From: Ruegeria sp. AD91A
Lineage (GTDB): Bacteria; Pseudomonadota; Alphaproteobacteria; Rhodobacterales; Rhodobacteraceae
DNA: 64,000 nt
Assembly: GCF_003443535.1 (NCBI RefSeq)
Contig: NZ_CP031946.1
Location: 1,674,001 to 1,738,000, forward strand
Direction: 5' to 3'
Under the pieces are notes generated by a model. That model searched no databases and was not told the DNA's origin. It saw only the letters and a program-made list of their open reading frames with translations. A program made the position numbers and the translations under genes. Positions 35,152-44,736 of the stretch are shown here, piece by piece (the stretch's first letter is position 1; each line of letters begins with the position of its first letter).

Positions 35152-35876
35152 AGATGGGCACCATATACGGCGTGGGCCTTGGCCCCGGCGACCCGGATTT
35201 GATGAGCGTCCGGGCGGATCGCCTGCTGCGCAATGCAAAACATGTGGCGTTCTTCCGCAAACCCGGTCGCAGCGGCCAGGCACGCAAGATCGTCAACGGG
35301 ATGATCCCCGAAGGTGCGATCGAGTTCCCTATGGAGTATCCCGTGACCACCGAGATCCCGGTGACAGATCCGCGCTATAACGAATTGCTGGCTGCGTTCT
35401 ACGAAGACTGCACCAAGCATCTCAAGTCCCTGTCCAAACAGGGTGAGGACGTGGTTGTTCTGTGCGAGGGTGATCCGTTCTTCTATGGCTCGTTCATGCA
35501 TCTTTACAGTCGTCTGCGCGAAGACGCGCCGGTTGAAGTTGTACCCGCCATTACGGGCATGTCCGGAGCCTGGACTGCGACAGGAGACCCGATCACCTGG
35601 GGTGATGATGTTCTGACCGTGCTGGTTGGCACCCTGCCCGAAGACACGCTGGCTGAACGCATGGCTAAAACCGATGCATTGGTCGTGATGAAAATCGGGC
35701 GCAACATCGACAAGGTGAAACGCGCTCTGAAGACCGCTGGCCTGTATGACCGGGCATGGATCGTGGAATATGCGCAGATGCCAAACCAGACGGTGACTAA
35801 GCTGCCTGAAGCCGGCGAGAAGATCACCCCGTATTTCTCGATCATCGTCGTGCACGGTCAGGGGCGGCGACCATGA
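35148..35876 (+). CDS. cobI: precorrin-2 C20-methyltransferase
   Basis: A 242-aa tetrapyrrole methylase that methylates precorrin-2 at C20 with SAM. The N-terminal motif is YGVGLGPGDPDLMSVRADRL, the second is VVLCEGDPFFYGSFMHL, and PAITGMSGAWTATGDPI follows. The start at 35148 (MKMG) overlaps the cobH stop (ATGA); the frame is open further upstream inside cobH but that part is a shadow. It overlaps cobJ by 4 bases. Confidence 0.93.
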   Translation: MKMGTIYGVGLGPGDPDLMSVRADRLLRNAKHVAFFRKPGRSGQARKIVNGMIPEGAIEFPMEYPVTTEIPVTDPRYNELLAAFYEDCTKHLKSLSKQGEDVVVLCEGDPFFYGSFMHLYSRLREDAPVEVVPAITGMSGAWTATGDPITWGDDVLTVLVGTLPEDTLAERMAKTDALVVMKIGRNIDKVKRALKTAGLYDRAWIVEYAQMPNQTVTKLPEAGEKITPYFSIIVVHGQGRRP

Positions 35877-36637
35877 GCGGCTGGGTCAAGATTGCCGGTC
35901 TTGGGCCGGGTGACGAGGCGCTTGTTACGCCAGAAGTAACGGCAGCACTGGCCGAAGCCACCGATGTTGTGGGCTATATTCCTTATGTGGCGCGTATTTC
36001 CGAGCGCCTGGGCCTGACACTGCATGCCAGTGACAACCGGGTCGAAATAGACCGTTCGCGACACGCGCTGCAAATGGCCGCAGATGGCAAACGCGTGGTC
36101 GTTGTATCCTCGGGTGATCCCGGCGTGTTTGCCATGGCGGCGGCCGTTTTCGAAGCGCTGGAAAACGGCCCCGCAGAATGGCGCGACCTTCAGATCGATG
36201 TGCTGCCGGGGATCACGGCGATGTTGGCTGCATCCGCACGCGCGGGCGCCCCAATGGGGCATGATTTCTGCGCCATCAACCTCAGCGACAATCTCAAACC
36301 ATGGTCATTGATCGAAAAACGCCTGCGTCTTGCTGCACAGGCGGATTTCTCGATGGCCTTTTACAATCCACGCTCGAAGTCCCGCCCGGAAGGCTTTGTA
36401 AAGACGCTGGAAGTCCTGCGCGACGAGTGTGAGCCCGAGCGTGTGATCCTGTTCGCCCGCGCCGTATCGCGGACAGATGAAGAGATGCGTATTTCGACAC
36501 TGGCCGAAGCCACGCCCGACATGGCTGATATGCAGACCGTGGTGATCGTGGGTTCATCCCGCACGCGTGTCATCGAGCGCGATGGAGCACCCATCATTTA
36601 CACTCCTCGCTTCACCCCTGATGAGGATCAGGGATGA
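35873..36637 (+). CDS. cobJ: precorrin-3B C17-methyltransferase
   Basis: A 254-aa tetrapyrrole methylase that methylates C17 and contracts the ring, giving precorrin-4. It has KIAGLGPGDEALVTPEV near the start, VVVVSSGDPGVFAMAA near 82, LPGITAMLAASARAGAPMGHD, FYNPRSKSRPEG and AVSRTDEEM, all typical of CobJ. Its start overlaps the cobI stop (ATGA), and its end overlaps the convergent cobK end by 10 bases. Confidence 0.93.
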   Translation: MSGWVKIAGLGPGDEALVTPEVTAALAEATDVVGYIPYVARISERLGLTLHASDNRVEIDRSRHALQMAADGKRVVVVSSGDPGVFAMAAAVFEALENGPAEWRDLQIDVLPGITAMLAASARAGAPMGHDFCAINLSDNLKPWSLIEKRLRLAAQADFSMAFYNPRSKSRPEGFVKTLEVLRDECEPERVILFARAVSRTDEEMRISTLAEATPDMADMQTVVIVGSSRTRVIERDGAPIIYTPRFTPDEDQG

Positions 36638-37359
36638 AACAGCCAGTCCAGAACCTGTCCGACCTGCGAAAACTCGGTCCGCTTCGGCAGAACCGGGCGA
36701 TTGATCATCAGCACGGGCAGGCCCAGCGCCCGCGCCGCATCCAGCTTGGCGCGCGCGCCCGAGCCGCCTGCGTTCTTGGACACGACCAGCTGCGTCCCAT
36801 GGTGCTGCATCAGCGCCCGGTCGTCAGCTTCGGCAAACGGCCCTCGGGCGACGACCACCTCTGCGTTCGGCAAGGGCAAAGTGTCGGGCTCATCCACAAG
36901 GCGCAGCAGGTAACTGTGTTGAGGCTGGGTCGAAAAATCTTCAAGATGCATTCGGCCAACTGCAAGGAAGACACGCTGAGCATCGCCGGACAATGCGTCG
37001 ACGGCGGCAGCGATATCGGGCACGTTATGCCAGATATCGCCGGGCTGCGACATCCAGGCCGCCCGGGTCAACGCGGCCAATGGCGTCCGCGTCGCGGCGC
37101 ACGCCTCAATCGCGTTCCGGCTCATCCGGGCCGCAAATGGATGGGTCGCGTCCACGACATGGGTGATGGCATTGTCACTGACATAGGCGGCCAGACCTTC
37201 CGGACCGCCGAAACCGCCAACCCTTACCGGCAAGGGCTGCGGACGCGGGTTTTCGACCCGTCCAGCGTAGGAATACACAGCCGCAATCCCTTGTTCCGAA
37301 ACAGCTTTGGCCAGCGCATTGGCCTCGGTCGTTCCGCCAAGGATCAGGAGGTTTGTCAT
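36628..37359 (-). CDS. cobK: precorrin-6A reductase
   Basis: CobK reduces precorrin-6A to precorrin-6B with NADPH. The 243-aa protein has LLILGGTTEANALA at the N terminus, THVVDATHPFAARMSRNA near 70 and ARGPFAEADDRALM near 170, all family signatures. It is the only gene of the cluster on the minus strand. Its ATG and the cobL ATG share the palindrome CATG (37357-37360), and its 3' end overlaps cobJ by 10 bases, so it is wholly antisense to any cobJ-cobL read-through transcript. Confidence 0.93.
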   Translation of the reverse strand: MTNLLILGGTTEANALAKAVSEQGIAAVYSYAGRVENPRPQPLPVRVGGFGGPEGLAAYVSDNAITHVVDATHPFAARMSRNAIEACAATRTPLAALTRAAWMSQPGDIWHNVPDIAAAVDALSGDAQRVFLAVGRMHLEDFSTQPQHSYLLRLVDEPDTLPLPNAEVVVARGPFAEADDRALMQHHGTQLVVSKNAGGSGARAKLDAARALGLPVLMINRPVLPKRTEFSQVGQVLDWLFHP

Positions 37360-38556
37360 GTCTGAATCTCCGTGGCTGACCGTTCTTGGATTGGGCGAAG
37401 ACGGGTTTGATGGCCTGTCGACTGCCAGCCGTCAAGTGCTGGACCGGGCCGAAGTGATCATGGGGCCGCCCCGTCACATGTCGTTGCTGCCTGAAACAGG
37501 GGCGGAACGTGTCGAATGGCCAGCGCCGTTCTCGGATGGGCTGCCGATCCTGAAAGGATTGCGTGGCCGGCAGACCGTTGTTCTGGCCTCGGGCGATCCG
37601 TTTTGGTTTGGCGCAGGCTCCGTCATTGCGCGCAATTTCGATGCCGGTGAATGGACCGCCCTGCCCGGCCAATCCACCTTTTCTCTCACCGCTGCCCGGC
37701 TCGGCTGGCCTTTGGAAAACACTCTGACTTTCGGCTTGCATGCCGCCCCACTGACCCGTTTGCGACCGCATCTGGCCCCGGGACTGCACGCGATCCTGTT
37801 GCTGCGCGACGGAAAAGCCGTGGCGGAACTGGCTACGTATCTGACCGAGACAGGCTTTGCCGACTCGGCCCTGCATGTGATGCAGGCCCTAGGTGGCCCG
37901 CGCGAAAACACCCGAACAGTCACCTTAACCGAAGCGCTGTTGGGTACGTTCGACCATCCGGTCTGCGTCGGGCTGGAAGTCTCCGGTGCAGGACCCGCCC
38001 TGTCCAAAGCGTCTGGTAAACCGGACGCCATCTTTGAGACGGACGGGCAGATCACCAAACGCCCGATCCGCGCGCTGACACTCTCGGCGCTTGCCCCGCA
38101 ACGGGGCGAGCATCTGTGGGATATCGGAGGGGGCACTGGTTCGATCAGCATCGAGTGGCTGATGTGTGACCCAACCCTGACCGCAACCAGCATAGAACCC
38201 CGCGCTGACAGAGCAGATCGCATTCGTCGGAATGCAATTGCATTGGGACAGGATCGGTTGAACGTCATCCATGGCACCGCGCCCGCTGCGCTGAACGGGT
38301 TAGAGTTGCCTGATGTGGTTTTCATCGGGGGGGGCTCAGTGCAGACCTGCTGAACTGGGTGCACACGAATCTACCCTCTGGCACGCGTCTGATCGCCAAT
38401 GCGGTGACTTTGGAAAGCGAGGCCACACTTGCCCATTGGCATGAGAATCTGGGCGGTGAACTCCTGCGGATCGAACTCGCACAATCTGCGCCGCTTGGAC
38501 CACGCCGCGGCTGGAAATCCGCCTACCCGGTAGTGCAGTGGAGCGTAACGCTATGA
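37358..38556 (+). pseudogene. cobL: precorrin-6B methylase/decarboxylase, frameshifted in a G-run
   Basis: CobL methylates C5 and C15 and decarboxylates precorrin-6B. The N-terminal methylase domain has TVLGLGEDGFDGLS and LASGDPFWFGAGS; the C-terminal CbiT-like domain has LWDIGGGTGSISIEW. The frame runs from the ATG at 37358 (AGGAGG upstream) to VFIGGG, then an 8-G run at 38327-38334 throws it into an early TGA at 38351-38353. One more G would restore LSADLLNWVHTNLPSGTRLI through to 38556, the expected C terminus. About 73 residues are therefore split off. This could be a real mutation, slippery-site expression or an assembly error. The next gene overlaps the restored stop (ATGA). Confidence 0.85.
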
Positions 38557-38933
38557 TCGTTGCCGGTTTGGGATTCTCGTCTGCCGCCACAGTCGACAGC
38601 CTGCGCGCCGCATATGATGCGGCGGCAGCGAGCCGGGATGTGACCGCCCTGGCAACTGTTGCCGACAAGGAAGGTCATTTCGCCCTGACAGTTTTTGCCG
38701 AAGAACTGTCCCTTCCACTGCATTTCGTTGGTGCCGCCGATCTGGCCGGTCAACGCACGCTTACCTGCTCGACCCGCAGCCGCGCCACCTATGGCACCGG
38801 AAGCGTGGCCGAAGCATCCGCATTGGCCGCCGCCGGAAAGCTTTTTGGCTTGGGCGCGCGGCTGCTTTCACCCAGACAGATTTCAGACGACCGGCTGGCG
38901 ACCTGTGCCATAGCCATCGGAGGACAGACATGA
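38553..38933 (+). CDS. cobE: CobE / CbiG C-terminal-like protein
   Basis: A 126-aa cytosolic protein with [36 protein letters not shown] and [20 protein letters not shown]. The G-x-G-F-x-x-x-A-T and G-T-G-S-V-A-E-A-A motifs define CobE, equivalent to the CbiG C-terminal domain, whose role in the aerobic pathway is unclear. It overlaps the restored cobL stop and the cobM start by 4 bases each, so it is translationally coupled. Confidence 0.88.
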   Translation: MIVAGLGFSSAATVDSLRAAYDAAAASRDVTALATVADKEGHFALTVFAEELSLPLHFVGAADLAGQRTLTCSTRSRATYGTGSVAEASALAAAGKLFGLGARLLSPRQISDDRLATCAIAIGGQT

Positions 38934-39724
38934 CCGTTCATTTCATCGGCGCCGGACCGGGCGCTGCCGACCTGTTGACACTGCGTGGACGCGACATCAT
39001 CGCATCCTGCCCCGTTTGCCTCTATGCAGGCTCCCTGGTTCCGGAAGAAATCCTCGACCACTGCCCCGAAGGTGCAAAGATCGTGAACACCGCTCCAATG
39101 GACCTGGATCAGATCATGGCCGAGATCGAGGCCGCACATCAGGCCGGCCAGGACGTGGCCCGTCTGCATTCCGGCGACCTGTCGGTCTGGTCGGCGATGG
39201 GGGAACAGATCCGCCGCCTGAAAAAAATGGGCATCCCGGTCAGCGTAACCCCGGGCGTTCCGTCCTTTGCCGCGGCTGCGGCGGCTTTGGGAACTGAACT
39301 TACTTTGCCCGGCCTGGCGCAATCCGTGGTTCTGACCCGGACGCCGGGCCGCGCATCTTCCATGCCCGAAGGCGAGTCGTTGGAGAATTTCGCACGCACA
39401 GGGGCGACACTTGCCATTCACCTGTCGATCGGCAATCTGGACAAGGTCATTGCTGACCTGATCCCAGCCTATGGCACTGACTGCCCAGTTGCCGTGGTCT
39501 ATCGCGCAAGCTGGCCGGATGAACGGATCATCCGCGCGACGCTGGAAACGCTCAAGGAAGCCTTGGACGACGGCATCTCGCGCACTGCGTTGATCATGGT
39601 TGGTCCGGCATTGGCGGGCGAAGGCTTTGACGAAAGCTGCCTTTATTCGAAAGATTACGACCGCCGCTATCGTCCACAAAGTGCCGAGAGCCCCTGGTCG
39701 AGCTGGAGCCATGGTGATGATTAA
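38930..39724 (+). CDS. cobM: precorrin-4 C11-methyltransferase
   Basis: A 264-aa SAM-dependent methylase producing precorrin-5. It shows [20 protein letters not shown] at the start, [28 protein letters not shown] near 80, [20 protein letters not shown] and VYRASWPDE, as expected for CobM/CbiF. It overlaps cobE by 4 bases and the cobB start by 8. Confidence 0.94.
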   Translation: MTVHFIGAGPGAADLLTLRGRDIIASCPVCLYAGSLVPEEILDHCPEGAKIVNTAPMDLDQIMAEIEAAHQAGQDVARLHSGDLSVWSAMGEQIRRLKKMGIPVSVTPGVPSFAAAAAALGTELTLPGLAQSVVLTRTPGRASSMPEGESLENFARTGATLAIHLSIGNLDKVIADLIPAYGTDCPVAVVYRASWPDERIIRATLETLKEALDDGISRTALIMVGPALAGEGFDESCLYSKDYDRRYRPQSAESPWSSWSHGDD

Positions 39725-41033
39725 CCCTCCGGGCCTTCTGATCTCCGCACCGTCCTCCGGCACAGGCAAGACAACGGTCATGCTGGGCCTGTTGCGAGCG
39801 CTGGCCGAGGATGGCCTGACCGTTCAACCGTTCAAGAGCGGACCGGATTATATTGACCCCGCCTTCCACCGAGCAGCGGCTGGGCGGGCTTCGTTTAATC
39901 TGGACAGTTGGGCGATGGGTGACCCGCTGTTGAACGCAATTTCAGCTCAGGCCGAAGGCGCTGACATCGTGGTGGCCGAAGGCTCGATGGGCCTGTTCGA
40001 TGGCGTGGCCAAGCCGGGCGAGTTGGGTCATGGGTCAAGCGCCGAGACTGCCGCACGGATGGGTTGGCCGGTCGTACTGGTTCTGGATGTTGGCGGTCAG
40101 GCGCAATCTGCTGCGGCCACAGCGCTGGGGTTCAAGATGTACAACCCCGATCTGCCCTTTGCGGGAGTGATCCTGAACCGCTGCGCCAGCCCCCGGCACG
40201 AGCGCCTGACACGGTTGGGGATGGAACGTGCAGGCTTGCCGGTACTCGGTGTTCTGCCGCGCCGAGGCGACCTTACCCTCCCCGAGCGTCACCTGGGTTT
40301 GATTCAAGCCGTCGAACACCCGGATCTGGAAAGTGCCATTGTGGGATATGCTACATTTCTGCGCGAACATGTGGACCTGGAAACGATCAAACGGGTGGCT
40401 TCCTCAGGCCCCATTGGGCCATCGTCAGACGCGCTGCCGCGCCCTCCGGCCCAGCGGATTGCACTGGCTCGCGATGCGGCATTTTCCTTTACCTATCCGC
40501 ATTTGCTGGAAGGCTGGCGCGCAGCAGGGGCCGAGATACTGCCCTTCTCACCTCTGGCCGATGAAGCTCCGGCGACGGATGCCGATCTGGTCTGGCTACC
40601 CGGCGGATATCCGGAACTGCATGCCGGGACGTTGGCTGCTGCCGGAACGTTCCTCGCTGGTCTGCGCAAGCACGCGGAAACAAGGCCTGTGCATGGGGAG
40701 TGCGGTGGGTATATGGCGCTGGGTCATGCGCTGATCGACAAGGATGGCGTGCGGCATGAAATGGCTGGCCTGCTGGGGCTGGTGACGTCGTACCAAAAAC
40801 GCAAATTCAACCTGGGCTATCGCAAGGCCGAACTTTTGGCCCCGATGCCGGGATTTGCACAGAATGCGGCGTTGCGCGGGCATGAGTTCCACTATTCCTC
40901 GATCGTGGATCAGCCTGACGCGCCACTCGCCCGTGTGTTTGATGCCGAAGGCGCAGAAGGGCCTCAGACCGGCTCTGTTCGCGGCAATGTCACCGGTACG
41001 TTCTTTCACCTGATTGCGGAGGCATCTGAATGA
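39717..41033 (+). CDS. cobB: cobyrinic/hydrogenobyrinic acid a,c-diamide synthase
   Basis: CobB amidates the a and c carboxylates using glutamine and ATP, before cobalt insertion. The 438-aa protein has the N-terminal P-loop [12 protein letters not shown] and [14 protein letters not shown], and a C-terminal class I amidotransferase domain with the nucleophile Cys in [12 protein letters not shown] and GHEFHYS. The ATG at 39717 is chosen because GGAG lies 8 bases upstream; an ATG at 39711 is too close to it. It overlaps cobM by 8 bases and cobA by 4. Confidence 0.93.
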   Translation: MINPPGLLISAPSSGTGKTTVMLGLLRALAEDGLTVQPFKSGPDYIDPAFHRAAAGRASFNLDSWAMGDPLLNAISAQAEGADIVVAEGSMGLFDGVAKPGELGHGSSAETAARMGWPVVLVLDVGGQAQSAAATALGFKMYNPDLPFAGVILNRCASPRHERLTRLGMERAGLPVLGVLPRRGDLTLPERHLGLIQAVEHPDLESAIVGYATFLREHVDLETIKRVASSGPIGPSSDALPRPPAQRIALARDAAFSFTYPHLLEGWRAAGAEILPFSPLADEAPATDADLVWLPGGYPELHAGTLAAAGTFLAGLRKHAETRPVHGECGGYMALGHALIDKDGVRHEMAGLLGLVTSYQKRKFNLGYRKAELLAPMPGFAQNAALRGHEFHYSSIVDQPDAPLARVFDAEGAEGPQTGSVRGNVTGTFFHLIAEASE

Positions 41034-41758
41034 GCGGATTTGTCTCTTTCGTCGGATCCGGCCCTGGTGATCCGGAATTGCTGACACTGAAGGCCGTAGA
41101 TCGCCTGCAAAAGGCCGATGCGGTTTTGTTCGATGACCTCAGCAGCGGGCCTATATTGAGCCATGCGCGCGAAAACGCGGATCTTGTGGGCGTGGGCAAA
41201 CGGGCCGGTCGACCGTCCCCCAAGCAGGACCATGTCAGCCGGTTGCTTGTGGACTACGCCCAGACCGGCCAGCATGTCGTGCGGCTGAAGTCCGGCGATG
41301 GCGGCATGTTCGGGCGCCTGGAAGAAGAGCTTGTTGCCCTGCGTAATGCAGGCATTGAATTCGAGATCATTCCCGGCATCCCGTCTGCCGTCGCTGCCGC
41401 AGCTGCCGCTGGCATTCCGCTGACGCGTCGTCTGACCGCACGGCGGGTGCAGTTCGTGACAGGACATGATGTCAGTGGCGCGTTGCCGGACGATCTGAAC
41501 CTGACAGCACTGGCCGATTCTCAGGCCACCACCGTCGTATTCATGGGCAAACGTACTTTCCCGCTTCTGGCAGAAGCTTTGCATTCCCGCGGCCTGCCTT
41601 TGGATACGCCTGCCCTAATGGCTGAATCGGTTTCGACCCCGGATCAGAAGCTGACGAGCGCCACCATCGGCGCCCTGGCCGAACAGCTGAAATCCGAGAT
41701 CGGCACAGCTCCGGCCCTAATCCTTTATGGGCCGCTGGCTGAGTGCGAAGATGATTGA
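41030..41758 (+). CDS. cobA: uroporphyrinogen-III C-methyltransferase (SUMT)
   Basis: A 242-aa enzyme that methylates uroporphyrinogen III at C2 and C7 to give precorrin-2, the entry step. It has SFVGSGPGDPELLTLKAVD, DALFDD-like VLFDDLSSGPIL, GKRAGRPSPKQDHV, VVRLKSGDGGMFGRLEEE and IPGIPSAVAAAAAAGIPLTRR, all SUMT signatures. There is no fused CysG oxidase/ferrochelatase or HemD part, consistent with a B12-dedicated enzyme. It overlaps cobB and cobF. Confidence 0.93.
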   Translation: MSGFVSFVGSGPGDPELLTLKAVDRLQKADAVLFDDLSSGPILSHARENADLVGVGKRAGRPSPKQDHVSRLLVDYAQTGQHVVRLKSGDGGMFGRLEEELVALRNAGIEFEIIPGIPSAVAAAAAAGIPLTRRLTARRVQFVTGHDVSGALPDDLNLTALADSQATTVVFMGKRTFPLLAEALHSRGLPLDTPALMAESVSTPDQKLTSATIGALAEQLKSEIGTAPALILYGPLAECEDD

Positions 41759-42521
41759 CCTGAGCCTGGTTGGCATCGGCACCGGCAATCCGGATCATGT
41801 GACCTTTCAGGGTGCGCAGGCGATCCGGTCGGCCGATCTGATCCTGATCCCCCGCAAAGGTGAGAACAAGGCCGATCTGGCCGGGCTGCGTGAGGAAATC
41901 ATTGATCGGGTAACCGAGACACCGCCGGAGATTGCCTATTTTGACATCCCCAAGCGCCGCGCGGATGACGGCTATCTGCATGGCGTAGACGAATGGCACG
42001 ACGCCATTGCACTGCGCTGGCAAGAGGCGATCGAGGCCCACCCGGAGGCGCAGCACATTGCGCTGCTGATTTGGGGCGATCCGTCCCTGTATGACAGTTC
42101 GCTGCGCATTGCGGCGCGGCTGGACCCCAAGCCCAACACCAAGGTGATTCCGGGCATCACAGCCTTGCAGGCATTGACCGCGGCTCATGCGATCCCGATC
42201 AATGATCTGGGCGCACCCTATGTCGTGACCACCGGGCGCCGTATCAGGGATGAAGGCTGGCCTGAAACCGCTTCAAAAGTCGCCGTCATGCTGGATGGGG
42301 AATGCTCGTTCCAATCCCTTGAAAGGGCAGAGTATGACATCTGGTGGGGTGCCTATGTGGGTATGAAAGAAGAGCTGTTGATAAGTGGCCCGTTGGATCA
42401 GGTCGCGCAGCGGATCCTTGATACGCGCGCCCGCGCCCGAGCCGATCATGGCTGGATCATGGATATCTACGTGCTGAAGAAACGCGAGGTGCAGCGCCGC
42501 TCGGCGAACACGGTTTCGTGA
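41751..42521 (+). CDS. cobF: precorrin-6A synthase (deacetylating)
   Basis: CobF methylates C1 of precorrin-5 with loss of acetate and occurs only in the aerobic pathway. The 256-aa protein has LSLVGIGTGNPDHVTFQGAQ, DLILIPRKGENKADLAGLR, LLIWGDPSLYDSSLRIA and IPGITALQALTAAHAIPIND. The start at 41751 overlaps the cobA stop by 8 bases. It is the last gene of the cluster; 58 bases separate it from an unrelated exported protein. Confidence 0.93.
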   Translation: MIDLSLVGIGTGNPDHVTFQGAQAIRSADLILIPRKGENKADLAGLREEIIDRVTETPPEIAYFDIPKRRADDGYLHGVDEWHDAIALRWQEAIEAHPEAQHIALLIWGDPSLYDSSLRIAARLDPKPNTKVIPGITALQALTAAHAIPINDLGAPYVVTTGRRIRDEGWPETASKVAVMLDGECSFQSLERAEYDIWWGAYVGMKEELLISGPLDQVAQRILDTRARARADHGWIMDIYVLKKREVQRRSANTVS

Positions 42522-42579
42522 CTGCGCAGAACTCTCAAGTCTGGCACACAGGTCAAAGCAAGATACCGGAGACGCGTTG

Positions 42580-43038
42580 ATGAAAACCTTCATTCCCCTG
42601 CTCTGCCTGATCGCTTTACCCCTTTGGGCTCAAGACACGCCCGAGGGCTGGGCCGTATACCCATCCCAAAAGCCGTACGCCGAGCTGGTTGACGCAACCA
42701 AAGCCGCGATCAAGGAAAACGGACTGATCGTCGTGACTCAGGCGGGCCCGACCAAAGCGGCGGCAGCACGTGGGATTACCCTTCCGGGAAACCGCGTGAT
42801 CGGGGCCTTCAACAATGACTACGCCGTGCGGGTTCTGGAGACCTCGGTCCACGCGATGATCGAGGCTCCGATCCGGTTTTACGTAACCGAGAACGAAGAC
42901 GGGACGGCGACCCTGTCTTACAAGACCCCCAGCTTTGTCTTTACGCCTTACGCATCGGAAGGTGGGCAAGACCTGGTGAATATTGCCACAGAACTTGACA
43001 CAAAGTTTCAATCGATCGCTGAAAGCGCAGTCAAATAG
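42580..43038 (+). CDS. exported DUF302 protein
   Basis: A 152-aa protein with a signal peptide of about 18 residues (MKTFIPLLCLIALPLWAQ). The mature part is a DUF302 domain: YAELVDATKAAIKENGLIVV, the Gly/Pro stretch RVIGAFNNDYAVRVLETSV, and IEAPIRFYVTENEDGTATLSY then PSFVF. The function of DUF302 is unknown. The ATG at 42580 is used; the in-frame TTG just before it adds nothing. It follows cobF after 58 bases on the same strand, so read-through from the cob operon is possible, but no B12 role is suggested. Confidence 0.82.
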   Translation: MKTFIPLLCLIALPLWAQDTPEGWAVYPSQKPYAELVDATKAAIKENGLIVVTQAGPTKAAAARGITLPGNRVIGAFNNDYAVRVLETSVHAMIEAPIRFYVTENEDGTATLSYKTPSFVFTPYASEGGQDLVNIATELDTKFQSIAESAVK

Positions 43039-43116
43039 TCACACTGCCGTGAACCGCCTTGCGTCCAGAGGCGTCCTCCGCAATCTGCTTCGAAACAGTT
43101 TCTCGGAGCATGACTG

Positions 43117-44736
43117 ATGCAGGACTCCTCGCCCCGCGCTGCGGATCTTCTGGCCCAACGTCTTTATGAAGCGGGCTGTCGTCACGCCTTTGGGATGCCG
43201 GGGGGCGAGGTCCTGACGCTGGTCGACGCACTGGAAAAGGCAGGGATCACCTTTCATCTGACCAAGCACGAAAACTCTGCCGGGTTCATGGCAGAAGCCG
43301 TGCATCATCGCGACGGTGCACCTGCGATTCTGGTGGCCACGCTGGGTCCGGGTGCAATGAACGGGATCAATGTGGTGGCGAACGCTTTGCAGGATCGTGT
43401 GCCGATGGTCGTTCTGACCGGATGCGTCGACGCGGACGAAGCGTTGACCTATACCCATCAGGTCATGGATCACAGCCGGGTTTATCGCTCGATCACCAAG
43501 GGCACTTATACACTGACAGCCAAGGGCGCGGATGTCATTGCCGACAAGGCGGTGTCATTGGCCATGCAGCCACGACTGGGCCCGGTTCATATCGACGTTC
43601 CGATTTCAGTGGCCGACACGCCTGTAACCGGCGTGAAACGCCGCCGGCTGGCCAAGGTCGCGCCGGTCAGCCCCGGCGGTGAATGCCTTGAGAAGGCCCG
43701 CCGCTGGGTGGCCGAGGCCGAACGCCCCATTGCCATTATCGGCCTGGATGTCCTCTATGACGACTCGCGCAGTGTGGTACAGGCGTTCCTGGAACATTTT
43801 GGTATTCCTTTCGTGACGACCTACAAGGCCAAAGGTGTCGTGCCCGAGGATCACCCGCTGTGTCTCGGCGGCGCAGGACTATCGCCGCTGGCTGACAAGC
43901 ATCTCGTGCCTCTGATCGAACAATCGGACTTGGTATTGTGTTTGGGATATGACCCGATCGAAATGCGCACCGGTTGGCGTGAGATCTGGGATCCGGAAGA
44001 AAAACGCGTCATCGATATCTCTGCCGTGGTCAACGACCACTACATGCATCAGGCTGGATTGAACCTTGTCGCCGACACGGGCGAGACATTGGAGGCAATT
44101 GCCAAAGGCAACCCGGCCCGTGAAACATGGCCAGGCAACGAGCCAGCGCAGGTTAAAGCCTCGCTGGCAAAGGCCTTCTCCACCGATGAAAGCTGGGGGC
44201 CCGCTGCCGTAATTTCCGAAACACGTTCTGTCCTGCCGCCTGAAACACTGGCCACCGCCGACAGTGGCGCTCACCGCATTCTGTTGAGCCAGATGTGGGC
44301 GTGCAACGAAGAACGCGGGTTGATCCAATCCTCGGCGCTCTGCACTATGGGCTGCGCTGTTCCTATGGCCATTGGCCTGAAACTGGCAGAGCCCGACCGC
44401 CCGGTGATCAGCTTCTCGGGCGATGCCGGGTTCCTAATGGTTGCAGGAGAATTGTCGACTGCTGCTGAAATGGGCGGCAACCCGATTTTTCTGGTTTTCG
44501 TCGATGCCAGCCTTGCCCTGATCGAGTTGAAACAACGCCAGCGACAGATGCGTAGCACGGGCGTCGATTTCGGCCATCATGACTTTGCCGCCATGGGCCG
44601 GGCCTTTGGCGGCAATGGCCATACGGTTCATAACAGGACAGAGTTGCGCGCCGCACTGGAAGCTGCTGTAAAGGCTGAGACATTTACAGTGATTGCCGCT
44701 GAAGTTGAGCGTGGAGGCTATGATGGCCGCATCTGA
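43117..44736 (+). CDS. ThDP-dependent acetolactate synthase-like enzyme
   Basis: A 539-aa three-domain thiamine diphosphate enzyme. The N-terminal Pyr domain has HAFGMPGGEVLTLVDAL and the catalytic Glu in LTKHENSAGFMAEA. The C-terminal PP domain has ISFSGDAGFLMVAGELSTAA, where the usual GDG...NN ThDP/Mg motif reads GDA...FVDAS; an Asp could still bind Mg. The start has GGAG 8 bases upstream. The stop overlaps a class III CoA-transferase gene by 14 bases, so the two probably act together, as in oxalate or other acyl-CoA pathways, but the sequence is closer to acetolactate synthase than to oxalyl-CoA decarboxylase. Substrate unknown. Confidence 0.85.
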   Translation: MQDSSPRAADLLAQRLYEAGCRHAFGMPGGEVLTLVDALEKAGITFHLTKHENSAGFMAEAVHHRDGAPAILVATLGPGAMNGINVVANALQDRVPMVVLTGCVDADEALTYTHQVMDHSRVYRSITKGTYTLTAKGADVIADKAVSLAMQPRLGPVHIDVPISVADTPVTGVKRRRLAKVAPVSPGGECLEKARRWVAEAERPIAIIGLDVLYDDSRSVVQAFLEHFGIPFVTTYKAKGVVPEDHPLCLGGAGLSPLADKHLVPLIEQSDLVLCLGYDPIEMRTGWREIWDPEEKRVIDISAVVNDHYMHQAGLNLVADTGETLEAIAKGNPARETWPGNEPAQVKASLAKAFSTDESWGPAAVISETRSVLPPETLATADSGAHRILLSQMWACNEERGLIQSSALCTMGCAVPMAIGLKLAEPDRPVISFSGDAGFLMVAGELSTAAEMGGNPIFLVFVDASLALIELKQRQRQMRSTGVDFGHHDFAAMGRAFGGNGHTVHNRTELRAALEAAVKAETFTVIAAEVERGGYDGRI

